Shown here in pieces: positions 1 through 12,722 of a DNA stretch of 64,000 bases; the stretch's first letter is position 1, and the number at the start of each line of letters is the position of its first letter. A model generated the notes under the pieces. The model was not told the origin of the DNA, searched no databases, and saw only the letters and a list, made by a program, of their open reading frames with translations. The DNA is from Treponema sp. (GTDB lineage Bacteria > Spirochaetota > Spirochaetia > Treponematales > Treponemataceae). The translations under genes and the position numbers were made by a program. The stretch covers positions 1-64,000 of the forward strand of contig JAILCM010000304.1 in NCBI GenBank assembly GCA_024680155.1, given 5' to 3'.

Positions 1-2496
1 AACGGTTCTTGTATCAAAATTTTCTGCAAATTCAATACTTTCAAGGCTATAACAGTCCATGAACATTTCTGAAAAATCGTACCAATCTTCAAAATCTTCT
101 GGAATAGTTTCTGGTAGATTGTCTGGAACTTTTGTACAGAAATGGCTCAAATCAATTGTTTTAAAGTTCATTCCTTTGAATAACCCAGAACTATTGAATG
201 GAAGAGGAATCTGATCATCATAATCCTTCGCAGTAACATAAATCTTTCTTCCACTCTTCCATGCAACTACTTGTTTTGTCGAAGATGAATCAGAAATTGT
301 AATGGCAGTATTAGGAGCCGTTGAAGTTGTATATTCAAAAGAATTGGCATTATTAAAGCGGTTGGCAACAAACAAGTCGTTAATTTCTCCACCAGAAAGA
401 AGAAGAACATTTTCTGTTACAGTTTGAGTACCACCACCAGAGGTTGTTTCTGTACCTACGTTTGCAATAGTTATAGGAACCGTTACAGAGTTAGAAGCGA
501 TTATGTAGCCGTTTTGTCCCGCAGTTCCTGTAGAATTATAGCGAACATACAGATTATTTGGTTTATCAAACTGAGCAATAGTTACATCTAACCAATCCGA
601 ACCATTAGTTGAATATTGGAGCCCAGTAAGGGTTGTTGCATAAGTAAATGCAATTTTTCCTTCACCAAGGTTTGATTCACCATGAGCAGTATCTGCAACA
701 ACATCAATAGTCCTTAAACTTGCACCACTTGGAGCCGCATATTGAACAGTAACAAATACGTCTTTAGAATTATTTGTTACATTATAACCTTCTACAGTAA
801 TTACAACGCCCAAAGATTTTGAAGCTGAGAGAGCTGAATAATCTGAAAAATCTCCGGTAAGATTTCCGCTGGAAATTGAATTACCATAAATATCATTTAA
901 GGCTCCAGAAAGAATCAAATTGGATTTTTGAGGCTTGTTACCAATAACAACTTTTCCGCTGTACTGAATAGTAACATTCTGCAAATCAAGCACTGCCCTT
1001 TCTACTACGGCAGCTGTTGTTGTAGAAGCTCCACTTGAATCACAAGTTCTCAATACTGCACTACGAGTATCAGTTCCTGAAGTAACCACATGATATAACA
1101 AAGTTCCAGACTCTTCATGATTTGATACAGAATAAGTTTTTGAAACCTTCAGCTTAATGGCATTTCCTACATTTGCATTTACGAGTTTGTAAGAAGCCTG
1201 AGTAGCACCAGAAATTGCATTTGAAGAAGCTTCTATGTTTTCTGCTGTATCGGCGAACCACTGGTAAGTACAAGTCGGCACAATAGAACTTGCAGAAGAA
1301 ATTTCGATAGTATTTCCAACATAGGCTTTTTTAGAATTATTTGAATCGGCTGGAATTCCATTATCCTTATATGAAAGAGTCAGAGTATCAGGTAAGTTTT
1401 GAGCCTCTTTTTCATTGATATATTTTCCATAGAAAACTTTATTGCCTCGAGTACCGGCTGGAATTGTTGTTACAGGATTTCCGGTAAACGAAGAGTTTTC
1501 ATACCAGCCGCAGAAAAGAGTTTGTGAATTATCAAGAGCTAGCAAAGAATCGATTGCAGTTGAAGCCGGAAGTTTTATTGTATCTGAACTACGAGTAAAA
1601 CTTGCAGGTACTGTTCCTGATGGTGCCGGCACAAAAGTAATTGTATAAACATCATCCAGACTGGAAACTGTAACTGTAGATTGTGAATTGCCACCATTTA
1701 CAATATGAACATATTCCTCTACAGGATTTTTATTCAATTTGTTTCCAGCAGAATCATAAAACCAGAAGCCTGCAATGTATTTTCCAGCTGGCACTTCTGA
1801 TTTTGAGTAAGTAACTGAACTTCCTGAAATTGTAAGATTTTCAAGAGCATAACCAGTTACGGCAACAAGAGCAGCCTCGTCATTTTCAAAACTTGGAACA
1901 GAAAACAATCCACCTTTTACAGTTGCAACCTTAGAAGAAGTATAATTTACGGTAATTGAAAGACTTCCATTTCCTTCAACTTCTGTATCAAGCTGAGTAA
2001 GCACCAGATTGAAATTTACAGAAACAGTAGCTTCGGCTTCTGCAATATTAATACTTGTAGAATCATTATATTTACCAAGTGCAGAATAAGTTGTTACCGT
2101 CTGAGCCTCTGAACCTTCACCTACAATTCGTTCACCACTTAGATAAAAAGTCCAGATACCAGAAGGCACACCTATTGGAGAATTCAGACCACTGGCAGCA
2201 GAAACAGTACCCGCAGCCCATTCTTTTAAGGTTATCCACGGAGCGTTGGCTTGTGCATCGCTAGCTCTATATTTTAAAGTCCATTTCCAGCCACTAAAAT
2301 CTGTACCCAAAATTGGATAAGCTGTTCGTGCATTTTCGCCGAGGCAGATAGAAATTGAGCCCATTCCATCTGTAGAATTATTTTCATAAAAGCCAGAAAC
2401 AATTCCAGAACAGGATGCAAAAGTCATAAGAACAAATGCAAAACCTGCCAGTAAACTTGTCTGTAAAAAATTATGTTTGTTCATTTTTAGTCTCAT
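1..2496 (-). CDS. Large surface lipoprotein, 3' end truncated by window edge; InlB-like repeat plus BspA/DUF285-type C-terminal repeat
   Basis: Absent from the ORF track because it runs off the left edge. Hand translation from ATG at 2496 (832 codons to base 1) gives MRLKMNKHNFLQTSLLAGFAFVLMTFASCSG (lipobox FASC), then ARTAYP, FCGWYENSSFTGNPV (InlB B-repeat-like), ending FSEMFMDCYSLESIEFAENFDTRTV (DUF285-like). GGGGGG upstream of the start. Confidence 0.85.
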   Translation of the reverse strand, partial: MRLKMNKHNFLQTSLLAGFAFVLMTFASCSGIVSGFYENNSTDGMGSISICLGENARTAYPILGTDFSGWKWTLKYRASDAQANAPWITLKEWAAGTVSAASGLNSPIGVPSGIWTFYLSGERIVGEGSEAQTVTTYSALGKYNDSTSINIAEAEATVSVNFNLVLTQLDTEVEGNGSLSITVNYTSSKVATVKGGLFSVPSFENDEAALVAVTGYALENLTISGSSVTYSKSEVPAGKYIAGFWFYDSAGNKLNKNPVEEYVHIVNGGNSQSTVTVSSLDDVYTITFVPAPSGTVPASFTRSSDTIKLPASTAIDSLLALDNSQTLFCGWYENSSFTGNPVTTIPAGTRGNKVFYGKYINEKEAQNLPDTLTLSYKDNGIPADSNNSKKAYVGNTIEISSASSIVPTCTYQWFADTAENIEASSNAISGATQASYKLVNANVGNAIKLKVSKTYSVSNHEESGTLLYHVVTSGTDTRSAVLRTCDSSGASTTTAAVVERAVLDLQNVTIQYSGKVVIGNKPQKSNLILSGALNDIYGNSISSGNLTGDFSDYSALSASKSLGVVITVEGYNVTNNSKDVFVTVQYAAPSGASLRTIDVVADTAHGESNLGEGKIAFTYATTLTGLQYSTNGSDWLDVTIAQFDKPNNLYVRYNSTGTAGQNGYIIASNSVTVPITIANVGTETTSGGGTQTVTENVLLLSGGEINDLFVANRFNNANSFEYTTSTAPNTAITISDSSSTKQVVAWKSGRKIYVTAKDYDDQIPLPFNSSGLFKGMNFKTIDLSHFCTKVPDNLPETIPEDFEDWYDFSEMFMDCYSLESIEFAENFDTRTV

Positions 2497-2508
2497 AATT
2501 CTGCCCCC

Positions 2509-5500
2509 CTACTTACTTACAACCATACTTGCATTTGCAGAATATTCAATTCCGTTTGAATCTGTTCCGTATGCTGTAATCTGATAGGTTCCTTCATTCA
2601 TCGCGCTTAACGTAAACACTAAAGTTGCATTTGTACCAGTTGTAGCAGAAACGCATGTAGACATACCTTCTGTCTGCATGAATTTTGAAACTGACATTCC
2701 ATCAATTCGCCAGACCGTAACAGAATATCCGTTTGAAGCAGAAATTGTTACGACACCACCTGATTTACTTGAACTGAGTGCCATATCAGCTATACTTACA
2801 GTTACATTAAAGCCGCTAACACCGCGAGTTCCGTCATTTTCTGTTGAATAAGGAACATGTACAGCAGCTGAAGCATCTTGAATATCGGTTACATTAACAT
2901 CTGCTTCTTCAAGCTCGCCAGAATCATTTCTTACTTTTAGAGAACACGAAAGTCCGTTTGTAGCAAAAGTGTCTGCAATGTAAACATCAGTTGTACTTCC
3001 GTTTACACGCCATTCGTTTGTACCAGAATCGTAATATGCATCTGCACCATTAATTTTTCCTTTCATCTTTTTGCGGATAGAAAGAACTGTACCAGGCTTT
3101 GTAAATTCTTCATGATTAACTGCCGAATGCCAGCTTGTTTCACCTGCACTTGTAAATGAAGCGTCGATTCCAGAAGTAAAGCTTGAATCTGGATTTAAGC
3201 CATAAACTTTGTTCAAATTAGATGCAAGCAAACTACCGTAGAACCCATTCAAAGTTTCAGCAGAAACCCGTGCATACTCATAAGAAATATTATCTATAAG
3301 AGAAGCAAATTCTACATAACCAATTCCGATTGAACCAGTTTCGGTACTTAATGCGTTTGATTCAGCACTAACGGATGGAGCAGATTGCCTTATTGGAATT
3401 GAACCAACGGTAACTGTAGCATCGTTATAACCAGAAGCGTGAACTGTAACACTTACACTTCCCGAAGTTCCAGTTGCAGTAACTGTTGAAATATCGGAAT
3501 TTGAAATGGTACAATTTATTGTATTTCCATCGTAGCTAATAGAATCCGTTGTTGTAAAGCTTGCACCAAGACTCAATTCTACTGTAGTAACAGTATCGCC
3601 TTCCAGTTTAGAAGCACCGATGTAACTGATTGATGGAGATGTCATTGTACCAAGCGGAATTTGTGTTGAAGAAAGTGTAATTGTTCTGTTTCCAATAATT
3701 GGATAATTTCGCACGCCAGTAACACTTAATGAACCGCTTCCTGCATTATAATTAGCCTGAGTAACTCTATGAGTAGTTGATGCGCCTGTAAATGCACCTG
3801 TAGCAGGTACATTTGATAAACCAAAATGCCAGGTCCAGTTTATATCTGAATACTGACTTACTTCCTGGCCATCGCTCGTAGAATCATAGGCCTTTACATT
3901 AATCTGTGAACCAGTTGTCCAGCTCTGTTCAACTATTCTTGCAGATTTTATAATTTCGCGGATACCAATGTAATCACTAAGATCATTCGTGCTCAAAGAT
4001 GTAGAGTCGGAATCTGCAATATAGCCGACATTGTTTCCATTGGGTTCATTGTCAGATGCAGTGTGCCCATTATTCTTAAAGCCGATTGTCAGAGAACCAG
4101 AAACTGCCATCTGACAAGAGCTGTTTTCTGCGGCAGCTGTTTCCTGAGATGTTGAATGCCCCGGTAAAGTTTGCTTATTTCCGTGGTAAACAGTTACATC
4201 TGTTCCGTCGGTTGTGTCATCAACGGTAACTTTGTCAGTTTTAAATGCTACTTTACCTTTATCAATACAATCAAGCTGAGCTGCGGTGTCAACTCCAGTA
4301 AAGTCACCTTTTTTCCACAAAATACTCTTTGCCTGATCAGAAGTTGGTGCCGCATATTTTACCTTTATGAAAACACCATTTGTTCCGGTCAAATCCAGGT
4401 CTTCATATCCGCTGGCTCTCAAAACAGCATTGTAATAAGCAGCAGAAGAAGGAGCATTAGAGGATGTTCCAGAAGCAAATGTAATTTCCGGAGTAATTCC
4501 AAGAGATGAAAGAGTCCATGCACTTGTATGATTTGAATCGTTTGAATCATGAACTTTTGTAATAACATCAGATGGCGAAGTTGTTACAGTAATATTACTT
4601 GCAGAAAGAGCACTTGTCGCACGAACAATTTCTGTTCCACCATTGTAATAAACTTTAAATCCTTCGCTGATTGAAAGACTTCCCTTGGCAACATTATCTG
4701 TTGAAGTTGATTTTGTTTTTCCTTCCACAACAGATTCTGAAACAATATTGTCGCTTATTGTATAGATGCCGGTTGATTCCGCATATTCAATTGTATATTT
4801 TTGAACAACTTCTACTTTAATCTGTTTTTCTGCATATTCAGGTTTAAGCCAGATGTAAGAAGAAGCAGGAGTAGAATCTGTAACATCACCTCCTTCAGAA
4901 GTTTCAATTCCAGTTGTAATTTGAGTCCAGTTGCCGTTACTTCCGTAATACCACTTCCATTGTGAAATTGTTCCAAGGAATGTAGTTTTGCTTGCCTCAT
5001 TTTCCAAATCTGAAAGATAGTATGGAGTTGCAGTAAGCTTATGTCCAACTTTAAGATTAGAAGTTGTCGCTTCTTCACTTTCATCATATTTGAAAGTAAC
5101 TCCCTGAACAGTTGGCATTTCGTTTACATTTACAAATTTTCCATACAAAGTAAGATTTTGTACAGTTGTATTAGGCTGAATATTTGTAACAGGCTCACCA
5201 GTAAACTCTGAATTATTATACCAGCCAAGGAAAAGATTTGTTGCAGCAAATTCTGAATCCAGGTTTTCGACTTTTGGAAGTGTTACGGCATTATGACGAG
5301 AGAATGTTGATGGTGGAACAAAAGTTGTACTGTCAGCATTCGTACCCCAGGCAGTAAAATCAGAACTTCCATTTTTATAAGAAATTGAATAAGTATAAGT
5401 TTGTTCTCTTGCTCCAGATTCTGTTATAGCATACAATTCAGCTTTAACCTTTGCTACAGTATTTCCGTTTGCAAAAGTAAGTGGAAAATTGATTGTTCCT

Positions 5501-6075
5501 GTATCAGATGATGAAAAGTTGTATGAAGAAATTCGTTTTAAGCTGAATGAAAGCTGAGCTGATTCTCCAACGGTAATTGTATTGGAAGTCACTTCTGCTT
5601 TATAAACAGTTGCATTTTCATCAGAATCTCCGCCGAAATAACCAATAAGCGTAAAAGTCCAGGATTCTGTAAAACTATCTGGATCATCAGTTGAAACAAG
5701 AGGAAGCGGAACAGTAGCACCTTGCGCCTGACTAATTGCCGTATGCACTTCATCTTGACTGTCGGTATAAGTTTGCCAGGACATATTTACACTTGCACTG
5801 CCCGCGTTGCTTGAGTCATTTAAGCTTCCAGTTAACTCAAACTTCTTAAAACCAGATAAATCTGTTCCAAAGGACGGCATTACCGTTCGTGAAATAAGTT
5901 CATTTGAGGCATCAGCAATATTAACGCTTATATAGGCAATATTTTTATCAAGTACTGGCCCCGTTTCTGGATTTTCGGACTTCCCTCCACTGCCCAAAAT
6001 ATTAGAGCAGGAAGAGAATATCAGAAAAATGGCTGTACTCAATGCAAGTAAACCTGCATATCGTTTTTTTACCAT
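2509..6075 (-). CDS. Modular surface lipoprotein with InlB-like repeat and Ig-like repeats (intact copy)
   Basis: 1188 aa ORF; lipobox IFSSC; FLGWYNNSEFTGEPVTNIQPNTTVQNLTLYGKF matches the InlB/Listeria-Bacteroides repeat; paralogous to neighbours. Confidence 0.85.
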   Translation of the reverse strand: MVKKRYAGLLALSTAIFLIFSSCSNILGSGGKSENPETGPVLDKNIAYISVNIADASNELISRTVMPSFGTDLSGFKKFELTGSLNDSSNAGSASVNMSWQTYTDSQDEVHTAISQAQGATVPLPLVSTDDPDSFTESWTFTLIGYFGGDSDENATVYKAEVTSNTITVGESAQLSFSLKRISSYNFSSSDTGTINFPLTFANGNTVAKVKAELYAITESGAREQTYTYSISYKNGSSDFTAWGTNADSTTFVPPSTFSRHNAVTLPKVENLDSEFAATNLFLGWYNNSEFTGEPVTNIQPNTTVQNLTLYGKFVNVNEMPTVQGVTFKYDESEEATTSNLKVGHKLTATPYYLSDLENEASKTTFLGTISQWKWYYGSNGNWTQITTGIETSEGGDVTDSTPASSYIWLKPEYAEKQIKVEVVQKYTIEYAESTGIYTISDNIVSESVVEGKTKSTSTDNVAKGSLSISEGFKVYYNGGTEIVRATSALSASNITVTTSPSDVITKVHDSNDSNHTSAWTLSSLGITPEITFASGTSSNAPSSAAYYNAVLRASGYEDLDLTGTNGVFIKVKYAAPTSDQAKSILWKKGDFTGVDTAAQLDCIDKGKVAFKTDKVTVDDTTDGTDVTVYHGNKQTLPGHSTSQETAAAENSSCQMAVSGSLTIGFKNNGHTASDNEPNGNNVGYIADSDSTSLSTNDLSDYIGIREIIKSARIVEQSWTTGSQINVKAYDSTSDGQEVSQYSDINWTWHFGLSNVPATGAFTGASTTHRVTQANYNAGSGSLSVTGVRNYPIIGNRTITLSSTQIPLGTMTSPSISYIGASKLEGDTVTTVELSLGASFTTTDSISYDGNTINCTISNSDISTVTATGTSGSVSVTVHASGYNDATVTVGSIPIRQSAPSVSAESNALSTETGSIGIGYVEFASLIDNISYEYARVSAETLNGFYGSLLASNLNKVYGLNPDSSFTSGIDASFTSAGETSWHSAVNHEEFTKPGTVLSIRKKMKGKINGADAYYDSGTNEWRVNGSTTDVYIADTFATNGLSCSLKVRNDSGELEEADVNVTDIQDASAAVHVPYSTENDGTRGVSGFNVTVSIADMALSSSKSGGVVTISASNGYSVTVWRIDGMSVSKFMQTEGMSTCVSATTGTNATLVFTLSAMNEGTYQITAYGTDSNGIEYSANASMVVSK

Positions 6076-6087
6076 AAATTACGCTCC

Positions 6088-9000
6088 TTACTGAACAGTA
6101 ACTGTTGCTGTAGCAGAAATCTTTTCACCCTGATCGTTTATACTTTCTACACGAACTGCATATACTCCGGTAAGAGTTCTATTCAATGTATAACTAGAAC
6201 CTGTAGCACCTTCAACTTGAACGTCGTCTACAAACCAGGTACAAGAAGCTCCAGACTTCATACCACTTGCAGTGAGTGTAGTTCCACTTGCAGAAAGCTG
6301 AATTGTTGATTCTGCTGCTACGGAAATTGTAATTGTTGTTTTGCGGGTACCGATGTTTACATAATCTGCTGATTCATCACTATAAAGATCGATTCGAGTC
6401 GGTAACGAAGCCTGCTTATACTCTGTTGCTTTATAGCGGATATAGATTGATGTCTTATTACCAAAATATGTATTACCCTTATTGAATAATGGCTGGTTTA
6501 CTGGAATAGGATGATAATTTTCTGCAGGAGTTTCATCTATCGCTGTATCTGATCCTGATTGAAGATCTTCTGCATAACAATATTCTATATCACTGAGCTG
6601 AATACCATCTCCGCCATTTACAAACAAAATTGCACCATGAGGAATCTTTGTAACATCACGACTGATTAATGGATTTGTATTTCCAGCAGTCTGACTAGGA
6701 TTTGGAGCTACAGGCATTGCAATAATTTGTACAGAGAATGTTATGTCCTTATAACCAGTTATATGGGCTGTAACATCTACGTTACCAGTCACCTCTGGAA
6801 CTACAGCACCGTCCGCAAAGGAGAAAGTAGCACCAGACATGCTGCTGAGAACTACATTATTAAGTTTGTTGGTCATTGTTCCGCTTACAAATGATAATTT
6901 GTTTGAGGCTAAGCTCTGGCCAACAGGACTTGGGTGACCTCCAAAATAACTTAACGTATAGCTGTTATTTGTAAGATTACCCTTACCTACAGTACCAGCT
7001 CCCTTATCCTTTGTAATGTTCTTTTCACCTGCAATAAGGCTTGCTTCACCGGCAGCAAGGTAATGGTATTGAGCTTCAACAGTAATTGCTTTATTATAAC
7101 AGGTTCCTACATTTGCAAGCTGATATGTACTTGTAATAGAAGTTGTATTTTCCTCAGTATGTATAGCTGTGCCATCAGCTTTCCATACCCAGGTAATAGT
7201 ACCAATTCCTACTCCAATCTTGATTCCCTGACCTTCTATTGCACTAACTGCATTTGCTGTAAGAGTATCACCCATTGCAGGAGTGGAAGCATCAGAATTA
7301 TGCCCAACCGTTACCGAACCAATAACAACCTTGGTACCAACGTTTGAATCATCATCAATAGAAACAGCAACTTTTTCAGAAGGAGCAACATAACCTTCAG
7401 AGTTTTCTGTACCGATAACTTTTGTTCGTACATGGAGTTGCGAAGGCTTTGTTATTTCTGCACTTGTACCACTTGTAGTTACAGCTGTCCATGAAGTACC
7501 ACCATTCGTACTGTATTCCCATTCTGTAGTTCTGTAAGTCAAAGTCTTTCCAGTTATTGCAAATGCAATCTTACCATATTCAATGCGGGTTGGATCATTA
7601 ACAAGAGCACCAGAAACATCAGGAGCTTCTGCCTTTACATTTACAAAAGCAGATTTAGAAACTGTTTCATCATTATAGCCTGCACGTGAGAATTTAATTT
7701 GATAATTTCCAGTTGCTGAAGAATTTGGAGCCACATCTTCTGTTCCAACATAAGTTACAGTTATATCAGATGTTGGATATGTCCAGGAAGTTGTATTGGC
7801 ATCTTTTGCAGAACCTGTATCAATTGCAAAATTATTTGTAATAGACTGTCCAATTACGGTTGTCGTAGTATATTTTACAGCAATATCGTTTACATTTAAG
7901 GTTCCAAGGGCAACTGAATTATCAGCAGGAGTTGTTGTGGATTTTGTTTTTCCTGCAACAGCTGTTCCATCAGAAATATTTTCTGCAATTTCCCAACCAC
8001 CATTTGAGTCAGTATCTGTAATAGTATATTTTTGAACAAGTTCAACTTTAATCTTCTTTCCGGCATAAGCTGGTCGTAACTTAATGCTTGAAGTTGCAGG
8101 AGTAGTGTCTAATGCAGGAGATGTATCGGTATTAGTAACTTCTGAATCAGCAATTGCTGTCCAAGATTCACCTTCTCCATAGTACCACTTCCAGGATGAA
8201 ATTGTACCAAGGAATGAAGTTTGAGTAGAATTATTTGTAAAGTAAGGAGTTGCAGTAAGAGTATGACCAACTTTGAAGGTAGACTCAGAAGGAGAATCTG
8301 CGCTATCGTATTTGAAAGTTACACCTTGTGCTGTTGGCACTTCGTTTATGCTTATGAATTTTCCGTACAAAGTAAGATTCTGAACAATTGTATTTGTTGC
8401 AATACTTGTAATAGGACCATCAGTAAATGCAGCATCTTTATACCAGCCAAGGAAGGTTTCGGTATCTGTAACTGAAGAAGCAAGATTATTTGAAACAGGA
8501 AGTGCCTGAACACTAGTAATACGAGAGAACTGGCTTGGAGCAGTATAACCGTTTGCAAATCCTGTGAAAGTTTCTGTTCCCTTCATATAAGTAATGGTAT
8601 AAGTTGCGTTTACATTTATCTGATTTGAAGTTCCGTATAATTTACTTGTAAGTCCCATAATAACATAAGGATATTCCTTTAAGGTTCCAACTTTGATAGT
8701 ACAAGCTGAATCTGAATAGAATTCCATTTCAAGAACATAGGCACCAATATCAATATTATTAAAGGCAATTGTAGCGGCATTTGATGAAACTGTGAAAGTT
8801 GTAACTGTAGGAGTTCCCGAATCGCCAACCTTTGTAAGAGTGGCCTTTACTTTTTGTACAGTTGAAGGATTTGCATCTGTAAAGTTTAATACAAACGAAA
8901 TATTACCTTTTCTAGTTTCCTGTCCTGTTGGAGTTGTATAATCAAAAGCTGATGTTCGTTTTAGAGAGAAAGCGACAGTATTTGAAGAGCCAACCGTAAT

Positions 9001-9455
9001 ATCATTTTTTTCTACAGTTGCAGAATAAACCGTTGCATCATCTGTTGTTGTTCCGCCAAAATAACCAGTAAGAACAAATGTCCAGGTTTCTGTATAATTT
9101 TCTGTACTATCAGCAGTTACAAGAGGAAGTGGAATTATTGCAGTCGTTGCCTTAGTATAAGCAGAGTTAGTTTCATCCGTTGTCCAGGAAAGGTTAATAT
9201 TTGGTGAAGACTCTCCATTTTTTGTTCAGTAAAATCAAACTTTTTAAAACCAATATAATCTGATTCAAAAGTTGGAAGAACTGAACGTGTAACCATTTCG
9301 CTTACAGCCTCGTCAATTGAAACGCGGATGTAAGCGGTGTTACTACTTAAGTTATCGCCTTCAGAAGAATTGTTCGACAAATCATTGCGGCAAGCAACGA
9401 AAAACAACGTACAGATTGAAATCAATACAAAAAAGAATTCATTCAATTTTTTCAT
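6088..9455 (-). pseudogene. Modular surface lipoprotein paralogue interrupted by one frameshift
   Basis: ORFs 6088..8727 and 9135..9455 are pieces of one gene. The 8727 frame stays open upstream (...SSNAATIAFNNIDIGAYVLEMEFYSD) to ~9220. The upstream piece starts MKKLNEFFFVLISICTLFFVAC. Adding one A to the A6 run (T6 at 9218-9223) restores FKKFDFTEQKNGESSPNINLSWTTD. Confidence 0.8.
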
Positions 9456-9466
9456 AGTGCATCTCC

Positions 9467-12400
9467 TTAGTTATTAGAAACTGTAACGACTGCTGTTACA
9501 GAAATTATTTCCTCAAAATCATTTACGCTTTCAACACGAATTGCGTAATTTCCATTTACCGATGTTACAGTTGAAGGTAAAATAAATGAGCTGGATGTTT
9601 CATCAACTTGAACATCATCTATATACCAAGTACAGGTTGCCCCGTCCTTAAAGCCAGAAGCAGATAGTGTGTATTCGTCAAGAGTAAGTTCTATTTGAGA
9701 ATTTGTTTCAACTTGAATAGAAACTACAGACATACTACGAATACCAATATATGCAGATGTAACTGTTATTTCAGCAACGTAAGATGCATAAGTAATACCA
9801 GTTGTTTCCGTTGCTGCAATTTGTTTAAAGCGAATGTAAAGTTTTTCATTTGCAGCCGCCGTAAAAGACTGTCCATTTTTATTCAAGAATGCGTCATCAG
9901 GAATATTCTGCCAGTCAGAATCTTCTACAGAATCTGCGTTGTATTCATTTTCATAACAGAATTCCAACTCAGAAAGTGTATATGTATCTTCTACAAAACT
10001 AACTTTTACTACAGGAACATAAGCGGCTTCTTTTAAAATCCTTATATTTTCACCCGTTACAACAGGAGTAGCCTTTTTAATACTGATTGGAACCGTAAAT
10101 GATTTTGCTTTATATCCTTTTACCTTTGCAGAAACTGTAATTGTTCCGGTACTTCCAGGTGCTTTTTCCTGAGCAAAAGTAAATGCAACTCCAGAAGTTC
10201 CCGTGATAATTTCTGCATTCAATTTATTTGTCATGTTTCCACTTATATAGCTTAAAGCAAAAGCAGAAAGTGTTGTTCCCTGCAAAACTGTATTTCCGCC
10301 GTTGTACGAAAGTGTAAAATCATTATCTGTAAGATCACCTTCTCCTACAGTTCCAGCAGAAGCAGTTTTTATAATATTTTTACTGCCATAAATCAAATCA
10401 GTTTCGCCAGCTGCAAGATATTGATAATGAGCTTCTACTGTAATTTCTTTGTCGTAACAGTCAGCAACACTTACAAGTGAATATGTACTTGTAAGAGAGG
10501 TTGTATCAGCCTGGCTAAAAAGTTCATCTTCATCAGCCTTCCAACCCCAGGTAATTGTTCCTATATTTTCACCAATTTTAATTGCCTGCCCTTGAATTGC
10601 ACTAACTGCCGTTGCTGTAAGAGTATCGCCCATTTCTACAGCTCCGTCGGTTCCATTACTTACAACTGTTACCGAACCGATTACAACTTTTGTACCAATA
10701 TTTGCAGAATCAACAATACTAACGGCAACTTTTTCAGAAGCAGCAACGTAACCAGCCTGTTCCGCAGTACCAATAACTTTTGTTCTTACATGGAGAGTTT
10801 CAGGTTTTGTAAATTCAGCACTTTCGCCCGTTAAAACTACATCGGCCCAGTTAGAACCATTGTCTGTACTGTATTCCCATTCGGTTGTTCTTGCACCTTC
10901 ATACAAGTTTTGCCGCGTAATGCAAATGCAATTTTTCCATAAGTGATTCTAGCAGGATTTGAAACAAGAGCACCAGTAACAACAGGCGGTTCAGCTTTTA
11001 CATTTACAAATGCAGATTTATTAACAGTAAGGTCATCGTAACCTGCAACTGCAAATTTTATTGAATAACTTACAGTTCCAGAAGCAATTGGAGCAACATC
11101 ATTTCCAACATAAGTTACCGTTACATCATCTTCTTCATATTCCCAAGAAGCTGTATTTGCATCTTTTACAATTCCGCCGCTTATTACAAAATTATTTGTA
11201 ATTGGCTGCCCGATTACAGTTGTTGGAGTGTAATTTTCAGTTACATCTGCAACATTCAAAGTTCTTTTTGCAATTGGAGTTTGAGTTGTTCCTTGTACTG
11301 CATAATCCAGCTAACCTTCTGTTGAAGCAACCGAAGTAATTGAATTTCCAGTTTTTTGAATGTGATATTTTTGAACAAACTGAACCTTAATTGTTTTTTC
11401 TGCAAAAACCGGCTCAACTATGTAAGAATCTGAGCTTTCACAATTTTCTGTTACAGTTTTTATTACAGTCTCTTCACCAGATTCCGCATCAACAGCGCTC
11501 CAAACAATTTTTTCTACAGTTCCTTCAAAATCAGAATCCCCTACTTTTGCAGTTGCAGTAAGTGTATGTCCAACTTTAGCAGTTCCCGTAAATGCAACAC
11601 TGTCAATTTGAGCCGCATCTTCTTCCGGAATAAAAATTGCACAATAATAACGATTTCCTATACTCTTTTTTGCAATTCCATTAACAGCAGGAGAAGTAAT
11701 GGCTATAGCTGTATCATTCTGCCCTATTTGAATCCATTTCCAGAACGTATAACCAGCTTTTACAGGAACTTCAAAATTAAATTCTGAATGTCGTGTATAA
11801 GAAACTGGATTTGAATTTGTTACATTAGAAGAAATTGCAACCGGTGAATTTGAAGTTTGTCCCAAAATATATTCGTAATAAGAAATAGCATAAGAACTAT
11901 CCAGCTTATTAAGAGTAATTGTAGAAACTGCTCCAAGTAAGTTTATATTTACAGCTTCCACGTATGAACCCAAAAGAACTTCCATCTGTTCATCGCCATA
12001 AAATTCAAACTGAGCAATGTAAGAACCAGCTGGCAAATCCGGAACTGAATAAATATATGGTACAGAAGGTGTTGTTACATCTATAAAACCATCAGAATTT
12101 GCATCTGCTGTTTGAAGAACTTTTGTAGAACCAGCAACCAATGTACGTTCATTTTCGTTTTCGGTAAAAAGATGCGCTTTAATTTTTTTTGCTACATTTG
12201 CAGCTCCAAAATTCAGCTTAATTGTCAAGTTTCCGCTTCCAGCTCCGGAAGAAACATCAACCTGCTGCAACTTTAAATTAAAAGAAAGACTATTCTGCCC
12301 GCCAGAAATTTCAATTTCTGTTGTTCCACTGTAACTTGCAAGAGTAATGTCTCCTTCTTTTACATACGCTAAAAGTGTAAAGCTCCAGGTTCCTAAAGAA

Positions 12401-12708
12401 ACAACAAGTTCATCGGCAGTCATAAGTTCATAAGCAGGAGATGTGCCTGTAGAATTCCATGTTTTTGAAATTGAAGTTACTGTTTGATCGCTGGCATTAA
12501 GCAATGTTCCTGTCAAAGAATAAGTTGTAATTATGTTTACATTCATTGCAGGCCAGGCTGTTCGGCTTTGATCTTGATTAACAGAAAGCTTTATTGTTGG
12601 AGTAGACTCTTTGTTTGGTTCCGAATTATTTGAATCATTAAAACGGCATGAAAACAATAAAATGGAAAATGTAAAAACTACTGCAAATAAAAATCTATTT
12701 ATTTTCAT
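9467..12708 (-). pseudogene. Modular surface lipoprotein paralogue interrupted by an in-frame TAG and a frameshift
   Basis: ORFs 11311..12708 and 10837..11259 are in the same frame, separated by TAG at 11311-11313. ORF 9467..10906 continues after a one-base shift near 10900-10915 (GGCAAAACTTG; one more A gives GKNLYEGARTTEWEYS). Aligns with the 6088..9455 gene. Confidence 0.8.
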
Positions 12709-12722
12709 ATCTAGCCCCCATC

